Of a stretch of DNA of 64,000 nucleotides, positions 51,894 to 62,041 are shown piece after piece (position 1 is the first letter of the stretch; each line of letters opens with the position of its first letter). A program made the translations under genes and the position numbers. The DNA is taken from positions 1 to 64,000 of the forward strand of contig SVRD01000010.1 of NCBI GenBank assembly GCA_015064955.1. Reading direction: 5' to 3'. The stretch is from Oscillospiraceae bacterium (GTDB taxonomy: Bacteria; Bacillota; Clostridia; Oscillospirales; CAG-382). Under the pieces are notes generated by a model. That model saw only the letters and a program-made list of their open reading frames with translations, was not told the origin of the DNA and ran no database searches.

Positions 51894-52514
51894 GTGAACA
51901 AAACAGAAAAAATAATCGAGCTTCTCGAAAAACGCTATCCCGAAACCGCTTGCGGTCTTGATTGGCAGGGCGATCCGTACAGATTGCTGATCATGGCGAT
52001 CCTTTCGGCGCAGTGCACCGATGCGCGCGTGAATATCGTTGCAAAAACGTTGTTTGAACGTTTCCCGAAGCCTGCGGATATGGCATCTGCCGAGCTCGAG
52101 GAAATCGAAACCGAGATCCGCTCGGTCGGGCTTTACCGCTCGAAAGCACGCGCTTTAAAGGAATGCTGTACCCGTCTGACCGAGGTTTACGACGGTATTC
52201 TTCCGAGCGAGATGGAGGAGCTTTTAACACTTCGCGGGGTGGGCAGAAAGGTTGCGAACCTTTTGCGAGGCGACATTTTCGGACTCGGCGGTATCGTTGC
52301 CGACACTCACTGCATACGCATATCCGGGCGCTTGGGGCTTTCAAACGGAAAGGACCCGTTGAAGACCGAGCGCGACCTTCAGGCAATAATACCGATAGAA
52401 AAGCAAAGCGATTTTTGTCACAGAATGGTTCTTTTCGGACGCGAGGTGTGTATTGCACGCTCACCCAAATGCGATATTTGCGAATTAAAGGAATTTTGCG
52501 GGTACAACAAATGA
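51894..52514 (+). CDS. nth: Endonuclease III
   Basis: 206 residues. Base-excision glycosylase/lyase for oxidised pyrimidines. HhH motif LRGVGRKVANLL with catalytic Lys119, Asp137 in VADTHC, and a C-terminal 4Fe-4S cluster formed by Cys186, Cys193, Cys196 and Cys202 (C-x6-C-x2-C-x5-C). GTG 51894 is favoured because GAGGGAG lies upstream. It overlaps the next start (ATGA). Confidence 0.95.
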   Translation: MNKTEKIIELLEKRYPETACGLDWQGDPYRLLIMAILSAQCTDARVNIVAKTLFERFPKPADMASAELEEIETEIRSVGLYRSKARALKECCTRLTEVYDGILPSEMEELLTLRGVGRKVANLLRGDIFGLGGIVADTHCIRISGRLGLSNGKDPLKTERDLQAIIPIEKQSDFCHRMVLFGREVCIARSPKCDICELKEFCGYNK

Positions 52515-53236
52515 TAGATTCCAAGGCACTGCAAAAATTAATGTCATATACACGCCGTGCGATCGACACCTATCAAATGATCGAGGAGGGCGACAGGATC
52601 GCCGTCGGTGTTTCGGGCGGTAAGGATTCGCTGGCTTTGCTTTGCGCTTTGCACGGGCTCAAACGCTTTTATCCGAAGCGATTTGATATCGTCCCCGTGA
52701 ATCTTTATATGGGCTTTCCCAATGAAAGCGACAAAGTATCGCGTGCTCTTTGCGAGGAGCTCGGGCTCGAGCTTGTCAGCATAAAAAGCGAGATATATTC
52801 GGTGGTTTTTGAGGTTCGCAAGGAAAAGCACCCATGCTCGCTCTGCGCGAATATGCGCCGAGGCGCACTTCACAACGCGGCAAAGGAATTGAACTGCAAC
52901 AAGCTTGCGCTCGGACATCATTTCGACGACGCCGTTGAAACGATAATTATGAATCTATTTATCGAGGGACGCTTCGATTGCTTCCGCCCCGTGACCTATC
53001 TCGACCGCAGTGATATGACAGTCATTCGCCCGCTTCTTTTCGCTCCCGAAAAGGAGGTAAGCCATTTTGTACGCGCCTGCGGCATCGTTCCCGTACCGAA
53101 GAATTGCCCCGCCGACGGTATCACTCGCCGCGAGGACGCAAAAAAGGCACTGAACGAGCTCGAGCGCAACGACCGCGGCGTTAAGCAACGTATATTCAAC
53201 GCATTCTTCAACGCCAACAATGCCGAATCGAAATAA
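52511..53236 (+). CDS. TtcA-like tRNA thiolation ATPase
   Basis: 241 residues. PP-loop SGGKDS (about 35-40) for ATP, the CSLC motif (about 100-103) and GHHFDD (about 124-129) of the TtcA/TtuA group that thiolates tRNA bases (2-thiocytidine at position 32 in TtcA). The Cys pair could hold an Fe-S cluster. Length is at the short end for the family, so it is the core fold without extensions. Coupled to nth by overlap. Confidence 0.85.
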   Translation: MIDSKALQKLMSYTRRAIDTYQMIEEGDRIAVGVSGGKDSLALLCALHGLKRFYPKRFDIVPVNLYMGFPNESDKVSRALCEELGLELVSIKSEIYSVVFEVRKEKHPCSLCANMRRGALHNAAKELNCNKLALGHHFDDAVETIIMNLFIEGRFDCFRPVTYLDRSDMTVIRPLLFAPEKEVSHFVRACGIVPVPKNCPADGITRREDAKKALNELERNDRGVKQRIFNAFFNANNAESK

Positions 53237-53265
53237 CGGCTTTTTCCGAAAACACCTGTAAATAA

Positions 53266-53310
53266 ACAAAAAATCAAGCTTCAAAATCGAAGCTTGATTT
53301 CTTTTTTTGT
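53266..53310 (+). terminator. Intrinsic terminator, stem shared with 34554
   Basis: AATCAAGCTTC-AAAAT-GAAGCTTGATT type stem followed by a T-rich tract, about 30 bases after the ttcA-like stop. The stem is the same as that at 34554-34588. Confidence 0.9.
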
Positions 53311-53319
53311 TATTGTATA

Positions 53320-53411
53320 AGCTTTTTGGGGTAATAGTGCGGGGTCCCTGAAAAGCGATAGCTTTTTGGGGTAATAGTGTGGGGTCCCTGAAAAGCGACA
53401 GCTTTTTGGGG
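53320..53411. repeat. 40-bp tandem repeat, 2.3 copies
   Basis: The unit starts AGCTTTTTGGGGTAATAGTG and runs 40 bases. Copies are 53320-53359 and 53360-53399 (two base differences) plus a partial copy at 53400-53411. It sits between two converging genes. Unlike CRISPR there are no spacers. Function unknown. Confidence 0.85.
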
Positions 53412-53415
53412 CAAA

Positions 53416-55290
53416 TCATCTTCTTCCGCCGGGGCCGCCGCCGTGGTCTCCGCCTCCGGGACCGCCGGGTCTGAACCCGCCGCTTCCGTAGATAAGCGAA
53501 TCCATTGTTATATCCGCGATAAGAGTACCGCCCGAAAAGGCGATATTTCTTGCAAATCCGTTTTCGTCGGCATCGCCGATCTCGATTGCGGCATAGAGCG
53601 AATATTCATTTCCGCTTTGTATCTCGGGTGCGGTGATAACAACGCTCTGGTAGTCCTTTTTCGGAGTGAATACCGCTATCGCGTTGCCGTTTTTGTCGCA
53701 TATCGCGATATTTGTTCCTCCGCTTCGGTAGGAAAAGCTGCTGAATATCGCGCCTTGGTTTTCGGCTGCCGAGAATCCCTGCGCCATACCTGCGCTTCCC
53801 GCCGCGATAAGCACACCGCCCGTCACCTTTGCCTCGCTGCCGTAGTCAAAAGCGCCGTTGCCGTTGTTGGTCGGACCGCTCACGAGCACTACACCGCCCG
53901 AAAGGGTGAAGCTGCCGTTGGAATCGACTCCGTCGCCCGATGCGTCGATGCAGATATATCCGCCCGAAATGATTATTTCGCCGACTCCGTTATCAAATGC
54001 GTCGTGGCCGAATCCGGGCTTGCCGCCGCCGAATCCCCCGGGGGGAATATCTCCGCCCATACCTCCGCCCATACCGTCGGGGGCAATAGGGTTTGTTTCG
54101 GCAGAAGCATCGTTTCCGCCCGCGGCGTTGAGTCCGTCGTCAGACGCGGCAATATCCATATTTCCGCCGGTGATAAATATTCGGCTGCTTTCGAGTCCCT
54201 CATAGCTCTTGCTTACCGTGATGCTTCCGTTCGATATCGCAAGATCGGTGTCGGCGTGGATGCCGTCGTCACCGCTCGAAAGATCAAAGCTTCCGCCCTC
54301 GATGCATATCGTGCTGTTTGAATGAATAGCGTCGTCAAGCGAATCGATATCGAATTCGCCGCCGAGTATCAGAACATCGGAAACCGCCTTTATGCCCTTG
54401 TAGGATTCGGTCGAATCGGAAAGACTTGCACCGCTTCCTCCGCCCGAAACGATATTGATTTCCGCTGTGACGATCTTTATCGCGGTCTCGGCTTGTATGC
54501 CGTCGTTTTGCGAGGTGATATCGAGTTTTCCGCTTTCGATATAAACAAATCCGCGCGCGGCGTCCTCGTCGTTATCCGAACGGATACCGTCGCTTCCCGC
54601 GGTGAGAGTGATGCTTGCGTCTTCGATCTTGACACAGTCCTTGCCGTGCAGGGCAACGTTTTTCGATGTCACGTCAAGCGTTGTGCCGACTATCACGAGA
54701 TCGTCCTTTGAAACGATGCCGTGCTTGTAATTGCCGTTTACGGCTATACTTCCGCTTCCGTTTATCGTGAGGTCGGCACGGGAAAATATCGCGCCGTCAA
54801 GCTCGCTTTTTTCATCGGAAAGCGAATAATTTTCTCCGTCGGAGATGCTGTTTTGACTGCCCTCCAAAGCGGTTATAAACACCTTGTCGGCTTCTCCGAT
54901 ATATATTGCGGGGCCGTTTGGATTGCTTATGCTCGCGTTGTCGAGAACGAGCTGTATCTTGTCATTTTCGCCCGCGTTTATATTTATTGCCTTGTTAATG
55001 CCTCCCGAGAGGATATAAACACCCTCTTGGGTTATTTCGATCGAGCTGTCGGTCACGTCGGGCTGTCTGACATCGTCCTCGTCGTAGCCGTTTTTGCGGT
55101 CACGGTCGGTGAAATCAAAGTCCATTTCAGACATATCGACGCGCGACACCGATTCGGGTATCTCGCCTGCCGATATTTCGCTTTCGTTAGTGTTTGTGCC
55201 CGATACCGCTTCCGAGCTATCGACACCCTGATTTCCGCAGGATTGAAGCAGGATCAAAAGCGAAAGCAGGGGAATTATAAGCTTTTTCAA
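53416..55290 (-). CDS. Carbohydrate-binding domain lipoprotein (DUF4353-like)
   Basis: 624 residues. Lipoprotein signal with Cys about 17 (LLILLQSCG). The rest is a long parallel beta-helix-like solenoid with recurring DDGI and SDDA repeats (DGIRSDND, DDAIHSNS, DDGIHADT, DDGLNAAGG), the pattern of DUF4353. The C-terminus is Gly/Pro-rich. TTG 55290 overlaps the DUF4956 stop (TTGA). With the next two genes it forms a trio often seen with CotH-like proteins in gut Bacillota, suggesting cell-surface polymer work. Confidence 0.85.
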   Translation of the reverse strand: MKKLIIPLLSLLILLQSCGNQGVDSSEAVSGTNTNESEISAGEIPESVSRVDMSEMDFDFTDRDRKNGYDEDDVRQPDVTDSSIEITQEGVYILSGGINKAININAGENDKIQLVLDNASISNPNGPAIYIGEADKVFITALEGSQNSISDGENYSLSDEKSELDGAIFSRADLTINGSGSIAVNGNYKHGIVSKDDLVIVGTTLDVTSKNVALHGKDCVKIEDASITLTAGSDGIRSDNDEDAARGFVYIESGKLDITSQNDGIQAETAIKIVTAEINIVSGGGSGASLSDSTESYKGIKAVSDVLILGGEFDIDSLDDAIHSNSTICIEGGSFDLSSGDDGIHADTDLAISNGSITVSKSYEGLESSRIFITGGNMDIAASDDGLNAAGGNDASAETNPIAPDGMGGGMGGDIPPGGFGGGKPGFGHDAFDNGVGEIIISGGYICIDASGDGVDSNGSFTLSGGVVLVSGPTNNGNGAFDYGSEAKVTGGVLIAAGSAGMAQGFSAAENQGAIFSSFSYRSGGTNIAICDKNGNAIAVFTPKKDYQSVVITAPEIQSGNEYSLYAAIEIGDADENGFARNIAFSGGTLIADITMDSLIYGSGGFRPGGPGGGDHGGGPGGRR

Positions 55291-55952
55291 AGTTCTTCAG
55301 CTCCTTCGGGCGGCTCGGAAAGCGATATTTCGAGATTGCCGTTTCTGCAACGGAGCTCGTCGATAAATTCCTGCGTTTTGGTTTTGTCGGCAAGCTCTAC
55401 CTTGAAAAACAGCTTGTAAAGCGAGCCCATATTGCTTGTTTTTGTACGGATAAGACGGTGCTTTTTGGTGTATTTCTTGAAAACGTCGGCGAACGCATCG
55501 GTAAAATGGAGCGTTTCGGGAACGGTTATTTCAAGATTCATTTCCTTTTCGTTTGCAAAGGGAACGAGCGAGACGACGAGCATTACCGCACAAACGATAA
55601 CGGTGAAAAGAAGTGCTACTGCGACGTATCCGCCAGCGCAGGCAAGACCTGCGGTCATGGCGAGGAAAATGCAGGCGATATCCTTTGCCTTGCCCGCTAC
55701 CGAACGGAAGCGGACGAGCGAGAACGCGCCCATTACCGCAACACCTGTGCCGATATTGCCGTTTACCATTGTAATTACAGTGGAAACGATCATAGGCAAA
55801 AGAATGAGCGAAATAAGAAAGCTTTTTGTGGGGTATGCCTTTATCGAAGCGGCGGCAGCGGCGATGATACCGCAAAGCAACGCGCCCCCGATACAGATAA
55901 GATAGGCTTCGAGTGTGATCTCTTTACCGAGAACCGATTCAAACAGTGACAT
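55287..55952 (-). CDS. DUF4956-like membrane protein
   Basis: 221 residues with about 4 spans (about 18-135) followed by a cytoplasmic ferredoxin-like domain (about 145-221). MGAFSLVRFRSVAGKAKDIA (about 75-94) is diagnostic for the family. Always found beside VTC-domain proteins, it is thought to act in membrane-linked polyphosphate work. It overlaps the VTC gene by 14 bases. Confidence 0.87.
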   Translation of the reverse strand: MSLFESVLGKEITLEAYLICIGGALLCGIIAAAAASIKAYPTKSFLISLILLPMIVSTVITMVNGNIGTGVAVMGAFSLVRFRSVAGKAKDIACIFLAMTAGLACAGGYVAVALLFTVIVCAVMLVVSLVPFANEKEMNLEITVPETLHFTDAFADVFKKYTKKHRLIRTKTSNMGSLYKLFFKVELADKTKTQEFIDELRCRNGNLEISLSEPPEGAEEL

Positions 55953-56718
55953 ATTCGCAAGCTTCGCGCGGGAGAACGTCTTTGGAGTCCGCGCTTGTCC
56001 TTTCTCTTGTATTTTTCAGCTTTATCGCAAGCTGTTCGTTATATGCTGTTCCGTATTTTGAAAAAGAGGAGGGAAGTATTTCGCATTTTGCCAGCGCGTG
56101 CGACAGCCAGAGCGGCATCGCACCGTCGGTTTTTACTTCCATTATATAAACGTCTTCGGGCAGAAGCGTTTTGCCCTTGTTGCCGTGCTCGAGGAAAAGG
56201 TCTTCTTGCCGGTAACGTATGTTGGAGTCAAAGGTTATTCGCAGATTCGGCATATCCTTGACGTAGAACGCATCGCGCTCATAGGCGATAAGCATTCTCG
56301 GCTTCGGCTGTCGGTAAAAGCTCATAGTGTAATCTATTTCCGACATTATCTGCGATTCCTCGGGGCGCAAGCCGTGCTCGATATAATTTTCCGCCTGCGA
56401 AAGCGTCATCGACACACGCCTTTTATATACGACACCCTTGAATTTCTTTTTTATCTCGAAAAAAACTCTGCCGTTTTCGTCGGGTGTTCCATAGCTTCGT
56501 ATTCTCAGCTTTTCCTTATAGGTGCGCGCGGCGATCGAATTGCGTATAAGCAAAAAGTCGGGCGTGTCGAGATAAAGACTGCATATCGTGCTTTTGCCGT
56601 GGCTGTCGGGGATAAGATGATCTCCGATCTCGGAAAGCAGATTTTCCTTGTCCTGCGCGGTCACGCGGTATTTCTTTTCGACTCGCTTGAATGTGTAGAT
56701 ATCGGCTATCGTCCTCAC
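55939..56718 (-). CDS. VTC-domain polyphosphate polymerase-like protein
   Basis: 259 residues. VTC tunnel-fold signatures: RVEKKYRVTAQDKE near the start, STICSLYLDTPDFLLIRNS, KLRIRSYG, EIKKKFKGVVYKRR (basic tunnel) and EVKTDGAMP near the end. In yeast Vtc4 this domain makes polyphosphate from ATP. The start is GTG with AAGGAG only one base before it, so it is not certain; no better start codon follows. Confidence 0.85.
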   Translation of the reverse strand: MRTIADIYTFKRVEKKYRVTAQDKENLLSEIGDHLIPDSHGKSTICSLYLDTPDFLLIRNSIAARTYKEKLRIRSYGTPDENGRVFFEIKKKFKGVVYKRRVSMTLSQAENYIEHGLRPEESQIMSEIDYTMSFYRQPKPRMLIAYERDAFYVKDMPNLRITFDSNIRYRQEDLFLEHGNKGKTLLPEDVYIMEVKTDGAMPLWLSHALAKCEILPSSFSKYGTAYNEQLAIKLKNTRERTSADSKDVLPREACEYVTV

Positions 56719-56777
56719 GCTCCTTTCTTCGAGATTAAGACAGATTATAAATGCGAAACTTAAAGCAGACTAAAAGT

Positions 56778-57746
56778 TTATTTATTCTTCATTTCGGAAA
56801 CAGTGTCGGCAACGCTTTGGGGAGAGATCACTCTCACCTCGTCGCCGAATCCGATCACCCAGCCGTAAAATATCGGGCTGGCGGCAACGCTCACGCTGAT
56901 TCTGAATCGGTCGCTTCCGTCCTTTAAAAGCACGATATCCTTGCCGAAACGGTCGATCATCACGTTTGCGAGCCGATTTGAGCAGGAAAGGGTGATTCGC
57001 TCGGCTACACCGCCGAACATTCCGAACACCGCGCCCGAATGAGAGGAGAGGTCATATTTTTTGAATTCGTCGGCACCGCTTCGCTTTTGGTCGGTCAGTG
57101 CGGGCGAGAGCATTTTGTCGACTCGGTAGTGGCGAATCTCCTTTGATTGAAGATCATAGCCGACAAGATAATAATTGCTGTCGTCCCAGACAAGCGACCA
57201 GGGGCTGACGTGATAACGCTCTCCGCCGCGGCGAAGCTCCTTTTTCTTTTCGGAGTTCCAGCTGAAATAGAAGAAGGTTATGTCAACGTCGCTTTCGATC
57301 GCATCGTGAATACAGTCGACCGACGAATAGATGTCCTCGTTCATTGATTTTGCACGGTTCGAGACAAATACCGCTCGGTTTAATGATTTGCGGTCGTGAA
57401 CGTTTGCAAGCGAGGAAAGCTTTTTTATAAGCTGTGCGCTTTTCTTTTCGGTGATAAATTTCGATGCGCTTACCGCGTCGACAAGCAGCTTCAGCTCGGG
57501 GAGCTCGAAAACACGGTTGGCAATATAATAAGCCGTGGTTTTTCCGCGCACCGTGCGGATATCGTTTCCTAATTCGCGCAGTACCTCGAGGTCGGTGTAA
57601 ATGCTCTTGCGCTCGGCGGATATGCCGTGCGCCGCGAGAGCGTTTATTATTTCCTTCATTGTGAGAGGGTGGCTTTCGTCGCTCCTCTCGAGTAATATCG
57701 AGCGCAGGACAGAGAGCTTTTTCTTCTGATTTGCGGAACGTGGCAC
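56778..57746 (-). CDS. WYL-domain transcriptional regulator
   Basis: 322 residues. N-terminal helix-turn-helix (about 20-70, MKEIINALAAHGISAERKSIYTDL), WYL-type ligand-binding domain (about 130-225, VSPWSLVWDDSNYYLVGYD) and C-terminal WCX extension. Such proteins sense nucleic acids or ligands. It has its own perfect promoter and is divergent from rpoB; it may regulate the VTC operon downstream on the same strand (inference). Confidence 0.87.
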   Translation of the reverse strand: MPRSANQKKKLSVLRSILLERSDESHPLTMKEIINALAAHGISAERKSIYTDLEVLRELGNDIRTVRGKTTAYYIANRVFELPELKLLVDAVSASKFITEKKSAQLIKKLSSLANVHDRKSLNRAVFVSNRAKSMNEDIYSSVDCIHDAIESDVDITFFYFSWNSEKKKELRRGGERYHVSPWSLVWDDSNYYLVGYDLQSKEIRHYRVDKMLSPALTDQKRSGADEFKKYDLSSHSGAVFGMFGGVAERITLSCSNRLANVMIDRFGKDIVLLKDGSDRFRISVSVAASPIFYGWVIGFGDEVRVISPQSVADTVSEMKNK

Positions 57747-57838
57747 GGCGATTCCTCCGAAATTAAAGTAATCAGTAACAGTGAACAGTGAAGAAGTTGT
57801 GTAATTATTGTGCTTTGGGGCAAAAACTTCATTAAAGT

Positions 57839-57867
57839 ATTATATATAAAGAGCTTTGTTTTGTCAA
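57839..57867 (-). promoter_or_regulatory. Promoter of the WYL regulator, perfect consensus
   Basis: On the minus strand, TTGACA (57867-57862), 17 bases, TATAAT (57844-57839). It lies 93 bases before the WYL gene start. Confidence 0.8.
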
Positions 57868-57933
57868 TCGGGGTAAAAAAACGAAAAAGAAAGCGAAAAT
57901 GTAAAATTTCCAAAGAAATTCCGAAAAAATATC

Positions 57934-57962
57934 TTGACAAATGCAGAAAAGGGTGTTATTAT
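57934..57962 (+). promoter_or_regulatory. Promoter of rpoB-rpoC
   Basis: TTGACA (57934-57939), 17 bases, TATTAT (57957-57962). Transcription would begin near 57970, giving a leader of about 140 bases before rpoB. Confidence 0.75.
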
Positions 57963-58107
57963 AATAAACTGCATTATAATGCGGAACTTATGCCGTGAAC
58001 GTTGTTATGTAAACCGCGTAAAACGAGCTTTTTCCGCACCGGAGAACAAACACCGTGGAGATTCCCGCTTGAAAAAGGCGGAGAAAATGAATGGAGTGAT
58101 TGGTTAA

Positions 58108-61100
58108 ATGGTGAAAGAACGACTTCTCGGAAAAACCCTCAGAATGTCTTTTTCCAAGAACGATGAGGTTCTCGAGATCCCCAATCTTATTGAAGTACAG
58201 AAAAAGTCCTTCAAAGATTTTGTCGAAAAGGATATCGGGGATGTTTTAAGGGATATTTCGCCCATGGCGGACTATTCGGGTAACCTCATTATCGAGTTTG
58301 TCGATTATTCTCTCGACGAAGCTCCCAAGTACAGCATCGAAGAGTGCAAGGATCGCGACCTCAATTACGCAACTCCCTTTAAGGTGACCGTGCGTCTTAC
58401 GAACAAGATCACCAGCGAAGTCAAGGAGCAGGAGATCTATATGGGTGATTTCCCGCTTATGACGGATAGCGGCACGTTTATCATCAACGGCGCAGAGCGT
58501 GTCGTTGTTTCTCAGGTTGTCCGTTCGCCCGGCATCTACTACGATGCTATCGACGACAAATCGGGCAGACACCTTCTTACCGCAACCGTTATCCCTTATC
58601 GCGGCGCGTGGCTCGAATACGAAACCGACAACTCGGACGTATTCTATGTACGTATTGACAAAAACCGTAAAATTCCCATTACCGTGTTGCTTCGCGCATT
58701 CGGTTTGGGAACAAATGAAGCTATTCTCGAAAAGTTCGGCGACGAGCCTCTGCTCAAAGCGACCTTTGAAAAGGATACCATGCTTCAGGAGGTAGACCGC
58801 GTTATCCAATCGGGCGGTATGACCAACCCCGTTGACGAAGCGCTCAAGGAAATCTACCGCAAGCTGCGTCCCGGCGATCCTCCTATCGTCGAAAGCGCAC
58901 AGATACTTATCAACAATCTTTTCTTTGATGAAAAGAGATACGACATTTCTCCGGTCGGCAGATATAAATTCAATAAGAAGCTTGCGCTCGCAAAGCGTAT
59001 AGTCGGGCAGACCCTTTCGCGTGATGCGGTATCCCCCGTTACAGGCGAAGTTATCTATGAAGCAGGCAGAAAGCTTTCGAGATCCGAAGCAGAGGAGATC
59101 GAACGCGCAGGTGTCTGCGAGCTTTGGCTTACCGCCGAAGAGGAAGAAAAGGCAATCGAGGTAAAGGTATTCACCAACCGTATGGTCGATGCATCCGCGG
59201 TTACCGGCATTTCCGATGATATCCTCGGTCTCGGCGAATACGTTGCGCTCGATCCTCTTATGAGAATCATCGGCGAGGTCGGCATCACCGATCCCGAAGC
59301 ATTCGCAAAGGAATGTGCAAAGGCGCACGACGAGCTTATTCCCAAGCATATCACCATCGACGATATTCTCGCGTCGGTGAACTATATTATGTGTCTCTAT
59401 CACGGCATCGGCAAGACCGACGATATCGACCACCTCGGCAACCGTCGTCTCCGTTCCGTTGGCGAGCTTCTCCTTAACCAGCTCCGTATCGGATTCTCGC
59501 GTATGGACAAGATCGTCAAGGAAAAGATGACCACTCAGGATATCGACACCGTAACTCCTCAGTCGCTTATCAATATCCGTCCCATCGTGTCGGCTATCCG
59601 CGACTTCTTCGGCTCGAGCCCGCTTTCTCAGTTTATGGACCAGGCGAACCCCTTGGCAGAGCTTACCCATAAGAGAAGACTTTCCGCGCTCGGTCCCGGC
59701 GGTCTCTCGCGTGACAGAGCATCCTTCGAGGTTCGTGACGTTCACTATACCCACTACGGCAGAATGTGTCCTATCGAAACTCCCGAAGGTCCCAACATCG
59801 GTCTTATTTCCTCGCTCGCTACCTATGCGAAGGTAAATAAATTCGGCTTTATCGAAGCGCCCTACCGCGTTGTTAAAAACGGTGTCGTAACAAAGGACGT
59901 CGTTTACCTCTCGGCAGACGTTGAGGACGAATACGTTGTTGCTACCGCAAACGAGCCTATCGACGAAAACGGCCGTTTCCTCAACCGTAAGATAGTTGCA
60001 CGTCACAGAGATGAGATCCTCGAATTCGAGGCTGCCAAGATCGACCTTATGGACGTCTCGCCCAAAATGGTCGTTTCGGTTGCCACCTCGATGATCCCCT
60101 TCCTTGAAAACGACGATAACACCCGTGCGCTCATGGGCTCGAACATGCAGAAGCAGGCAGTTCCGCTTATGATGACCGAGGCTCCCGTTATCGGTACCGG
60201 TATGGAATACAAGGCGGCTTACGACAGCGGCGTTCTCGTTCTCTGCCGTAACGACGGTATCGTCGAAAGCGTTTCCTCGAACAGCGTTGTCGTACGTAAG
60301 GATAACGGCGGCACCGACGTTTACAATCTTATCAAGTTCAAGCGCTCCAACCAGGGTACCTGCGTGAACCAGCGCCCCGTTGTCAAGAAGGGCGAAAGAA
60401 TTCACGCGGGCGACATTATCGCCGACGGTCCCGCGACCGATCACGGCGAGGTTGCGCTCGGTAAGAACGTTCTTATCGGTTTTATGACCTGGGAAGGTTA
60501 TAACTACGAGGACGCTGTACTCCTCAATGAGCGTCTTGTACGTGATGACGTTTACACCTCTATCCATATAGAAGAATATTACTGCGAATCCCGTGATACC
60601 AAGCTTGGTCCGGAAGAGATCACCCGTGAGCTTCCCAACGTCGGCGAGGACGCACTCCGCGATCTCGATGCAGACGGTATCGTACGTATCGGTGCAGAGG
60701 TTCACTCGGGCGATATCCTTGTAGGTAAGGTTACTCCCAAGGGCGAAACCGAGCTCACCGCCGAAGAAAGACTTTTGCGCGCTATTTTCGGTGAAAAGGC
60801 ACGCGAGGTAAGAGATACCTCGTTGAAGCTTCCTCACGGCGAATCGGGTATCGTTGTCGACGTTCAGGTCTTCTCGCGCGATGATTGCGATATTCTCGCT
60901 CCCGGCGTAATCAAGGTTGCAAGAGTTTATATCGCACAGAAGAGAAAGATCTCTGTCGGCGATAAGATGGCGGGCCGCCACGGTAACAAGGGTGTTATTT
61001 CCCGTATTCTCCCCAGCGAAGATATGCCCTTCCTCCCCGACGGTACTCCGCTTGATATCGTTCTTAACCCGCTCGGCGTTCCTTCCCGTATGAACATCGG

Positions 61101-62025
61101 TCAGGTACTTGAGGTCCACCTCGGCAGAGCCGCAAAGGCTTTGGGCTGGAAGGTAATGACCCCCGTATTCGACGGTGCAAACGAAAAGGATATCGAAGAA
61201 TGTCTGAGCATCGCTAACCTCTACCGCGATCTTCGTTACGACGAAACCGCGGAGGGCAAAGCACTTTACAAGGAAGTTACCGATGAAAACACCGGTGACA
61301 AGCATATCGAAAAGCTTTCGCGCGAATGGATCTCCGAAAACAAGGAAGAATTCGAAGAAATGCGTGAAGCAAATCTCGTCAAGGTCGTTGACGGTAAGAC
61401 CGTTCTTTACGACGGACGTACCGGTCAGCCCTTCGATAACCCCGTTACCGTCGGCTATATGTACTTCCTCAAGCTCCACCACCTCGTTGACGATAAGATC
61501 CACGCACGTTCTACCGGTCCCTACTCGCTGGTTACCCAGCAGCCCTTGGGCGGTAAGGCGCAGTTCGGCGGTCAGCGTTTCGGTGAAATGGAAGTTTGGG
61601 CACTCGAAGCATACGGTGCGGCTTATACACTTCAGGAAATCCTTACTGTCAAGTCTGACGACATCAAGGGTCGTGTAAAGGCATACGAGGCAATCGTCAA
61701 GGGACAGAATATCCCCACTCCCGGCGTTCCCGCATCCTTCAAGGTGCTCGCCAAGGAATTGCAGTCGCTCGCACTCGACGTACGTGTACTCGACAAGAAT
61801 GACAACGAAATTCCTCTCAAGGATTACTCGGATGACGACGACGGACCCGATGAAAGACAGTTCAGCGAGGAAGAGCTCGGCAAGAGCGTACTCGAAAACG
61901 GCGATGACATTATGTATGACGACGAGCTTAGTGCTCTCGAGCCGATCGAGGACGAATCCGACGATCTCGGCCTTGACGATGAAGTGTTCGTTTATGACGA
62001 GAACGAAAACAACTATGATGACTGA
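58108..62025 (+). CDS. rpoB: RNA polymerase subunit beta
   Basis: 1305 residues, with an extra acidic C-terminal tail (about 1245-1305, rich in Asp/Glu) that is longer than in many relatives. The rifampicin pocket ([20 protein letters not shown], about 510) keeps sensitive-type residues. Other conserved blocks: [24 protein letters not shown]-type switch regions ([12 protein letters not shown]) and [29 protein letters not shown] precedes ATG 58108. Confidence 0.98.
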   Translation: MVKERLLGKTLRMSFSKNDEVLEIPNLIEVQKKSFKDFVEKDIGDVLRDISPMADYSGNLIIEFVDYSLDEAPKYSIEECKDRDLNYATPFKVTVRLTNKITSEVKEQEIYMGDFPLMTDSGTFIINGAERVVVSQVVRSPGIYYDAIDDKSGRHLLTATVIPYRGAWLEYETDNSDVFYVRIDKNRKIPITVLLRAFGLGTNEAILEKFGDEPLLKATFEKDTMLQEVDRVIQSGGMTNPVDEALKEIYRKLRPGDPPIVESAQILINNLFFDEKRYDISPVGRYKFNKKLALAKRIVGQTLSRDAVSPVTGEVIYEAGRKLSRSEAEEIERAGVCELWLTAEEEEKAIEVKVFTNRMVDASAVTGISDDILGLGEYVALDPLMRIIGEVGITDPEAFAKECAKAHDELIPKHITIDDILASVNYIMCLYHGIGKTDDIDHLGNRRLRSVGELLLNQLRIGFSRMDKIVKEKMTTQDIDTVTPQSLINIRPIVSAIRDFFGSSPLSQFMDQANPLAELTHKRRLSALGPGGLSRDRASFEVRDVHYTHYGRMCPIETPEGPNIGLISSLATYAKVNKFGFIEAPYRVVKNGVVTKDVVYLSADVEDEYVVATANEPIDENGRFLNRKIVARHRDEILEFEAAKIDLMDVSPKMVVSVATSMIPFLENDDNTRALMGSNMQKQAVPLMMTEAPVIGTGMEYKAAYDSGVLVLCRNDGIVESVSSNSVVVRKDNGGTDVYNLIKFKRSNQGTCVNQRPVVKKGERIHAGDIIADGPATDHGEVALGKNVLIGFMTWEGYNYEDAVLLNERLVRDDVYTSIHIEEYYCESRDTKLGPEEITRELPNVGEDALRDLDADGIVRIGAEVHSGDILVGKVTPKGETELTAEERLLRAIFGEKAREVRDTSLKLPHGESGIVVDVQVFSRDDCDILAPGVIKVARVYIAQKRKISVGDKMAGRHGNKGVISRILPSEDMPFLPDGTPLDIVLNPLGVPSRMNIGQVLEVHLGRAAKALGWKVMTPVFDGANEKDIEECLSIANLYRDLRYDETAEGKALYKEVTDENTGDKHIEKLSREWISENKEEFEEMREANLVKVVDGKTVLYDGRTGQPFDNPVTVGYMYFLKLHHLVDDKIHARSTGPYSLVTQQPLGGKAQFGGQRFGEMEVWALEAYGAAYTLQEILTVKSDDIKGRVKAYEAIVKGQNIPTPGVPASFKVLAKELQSLALDVRVLDKNDNEIPLKDYSDDDDGPDERQFSEEELGKSVLENGDDIMYDDELSALEPIEDESDDLGLDDEVFVYDENENNYDD

Positions 62026-62041
62026 AAAGGAGATGCGATAA

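Larger units (their letters stand above)
57747..58107. other. Divergent promoter region between the WYL gene and rpoB
   Basis: 361 bases without a gene. It contains the leftward WYL promoter and the rightward rpoB promoter (both listed) and a long rpoB leader of about 140 bases with the palindrome GCATTATAATGC (57971-57982). No rplL or rplJ is upstream, unlike the common rplJL-rpoBC order. Confidence 0.7.

Noticed and set aside
53320..53411. CRISPR array
   Set aside because: Repeats are directly adjacent without spacers, and no cas gene is near.
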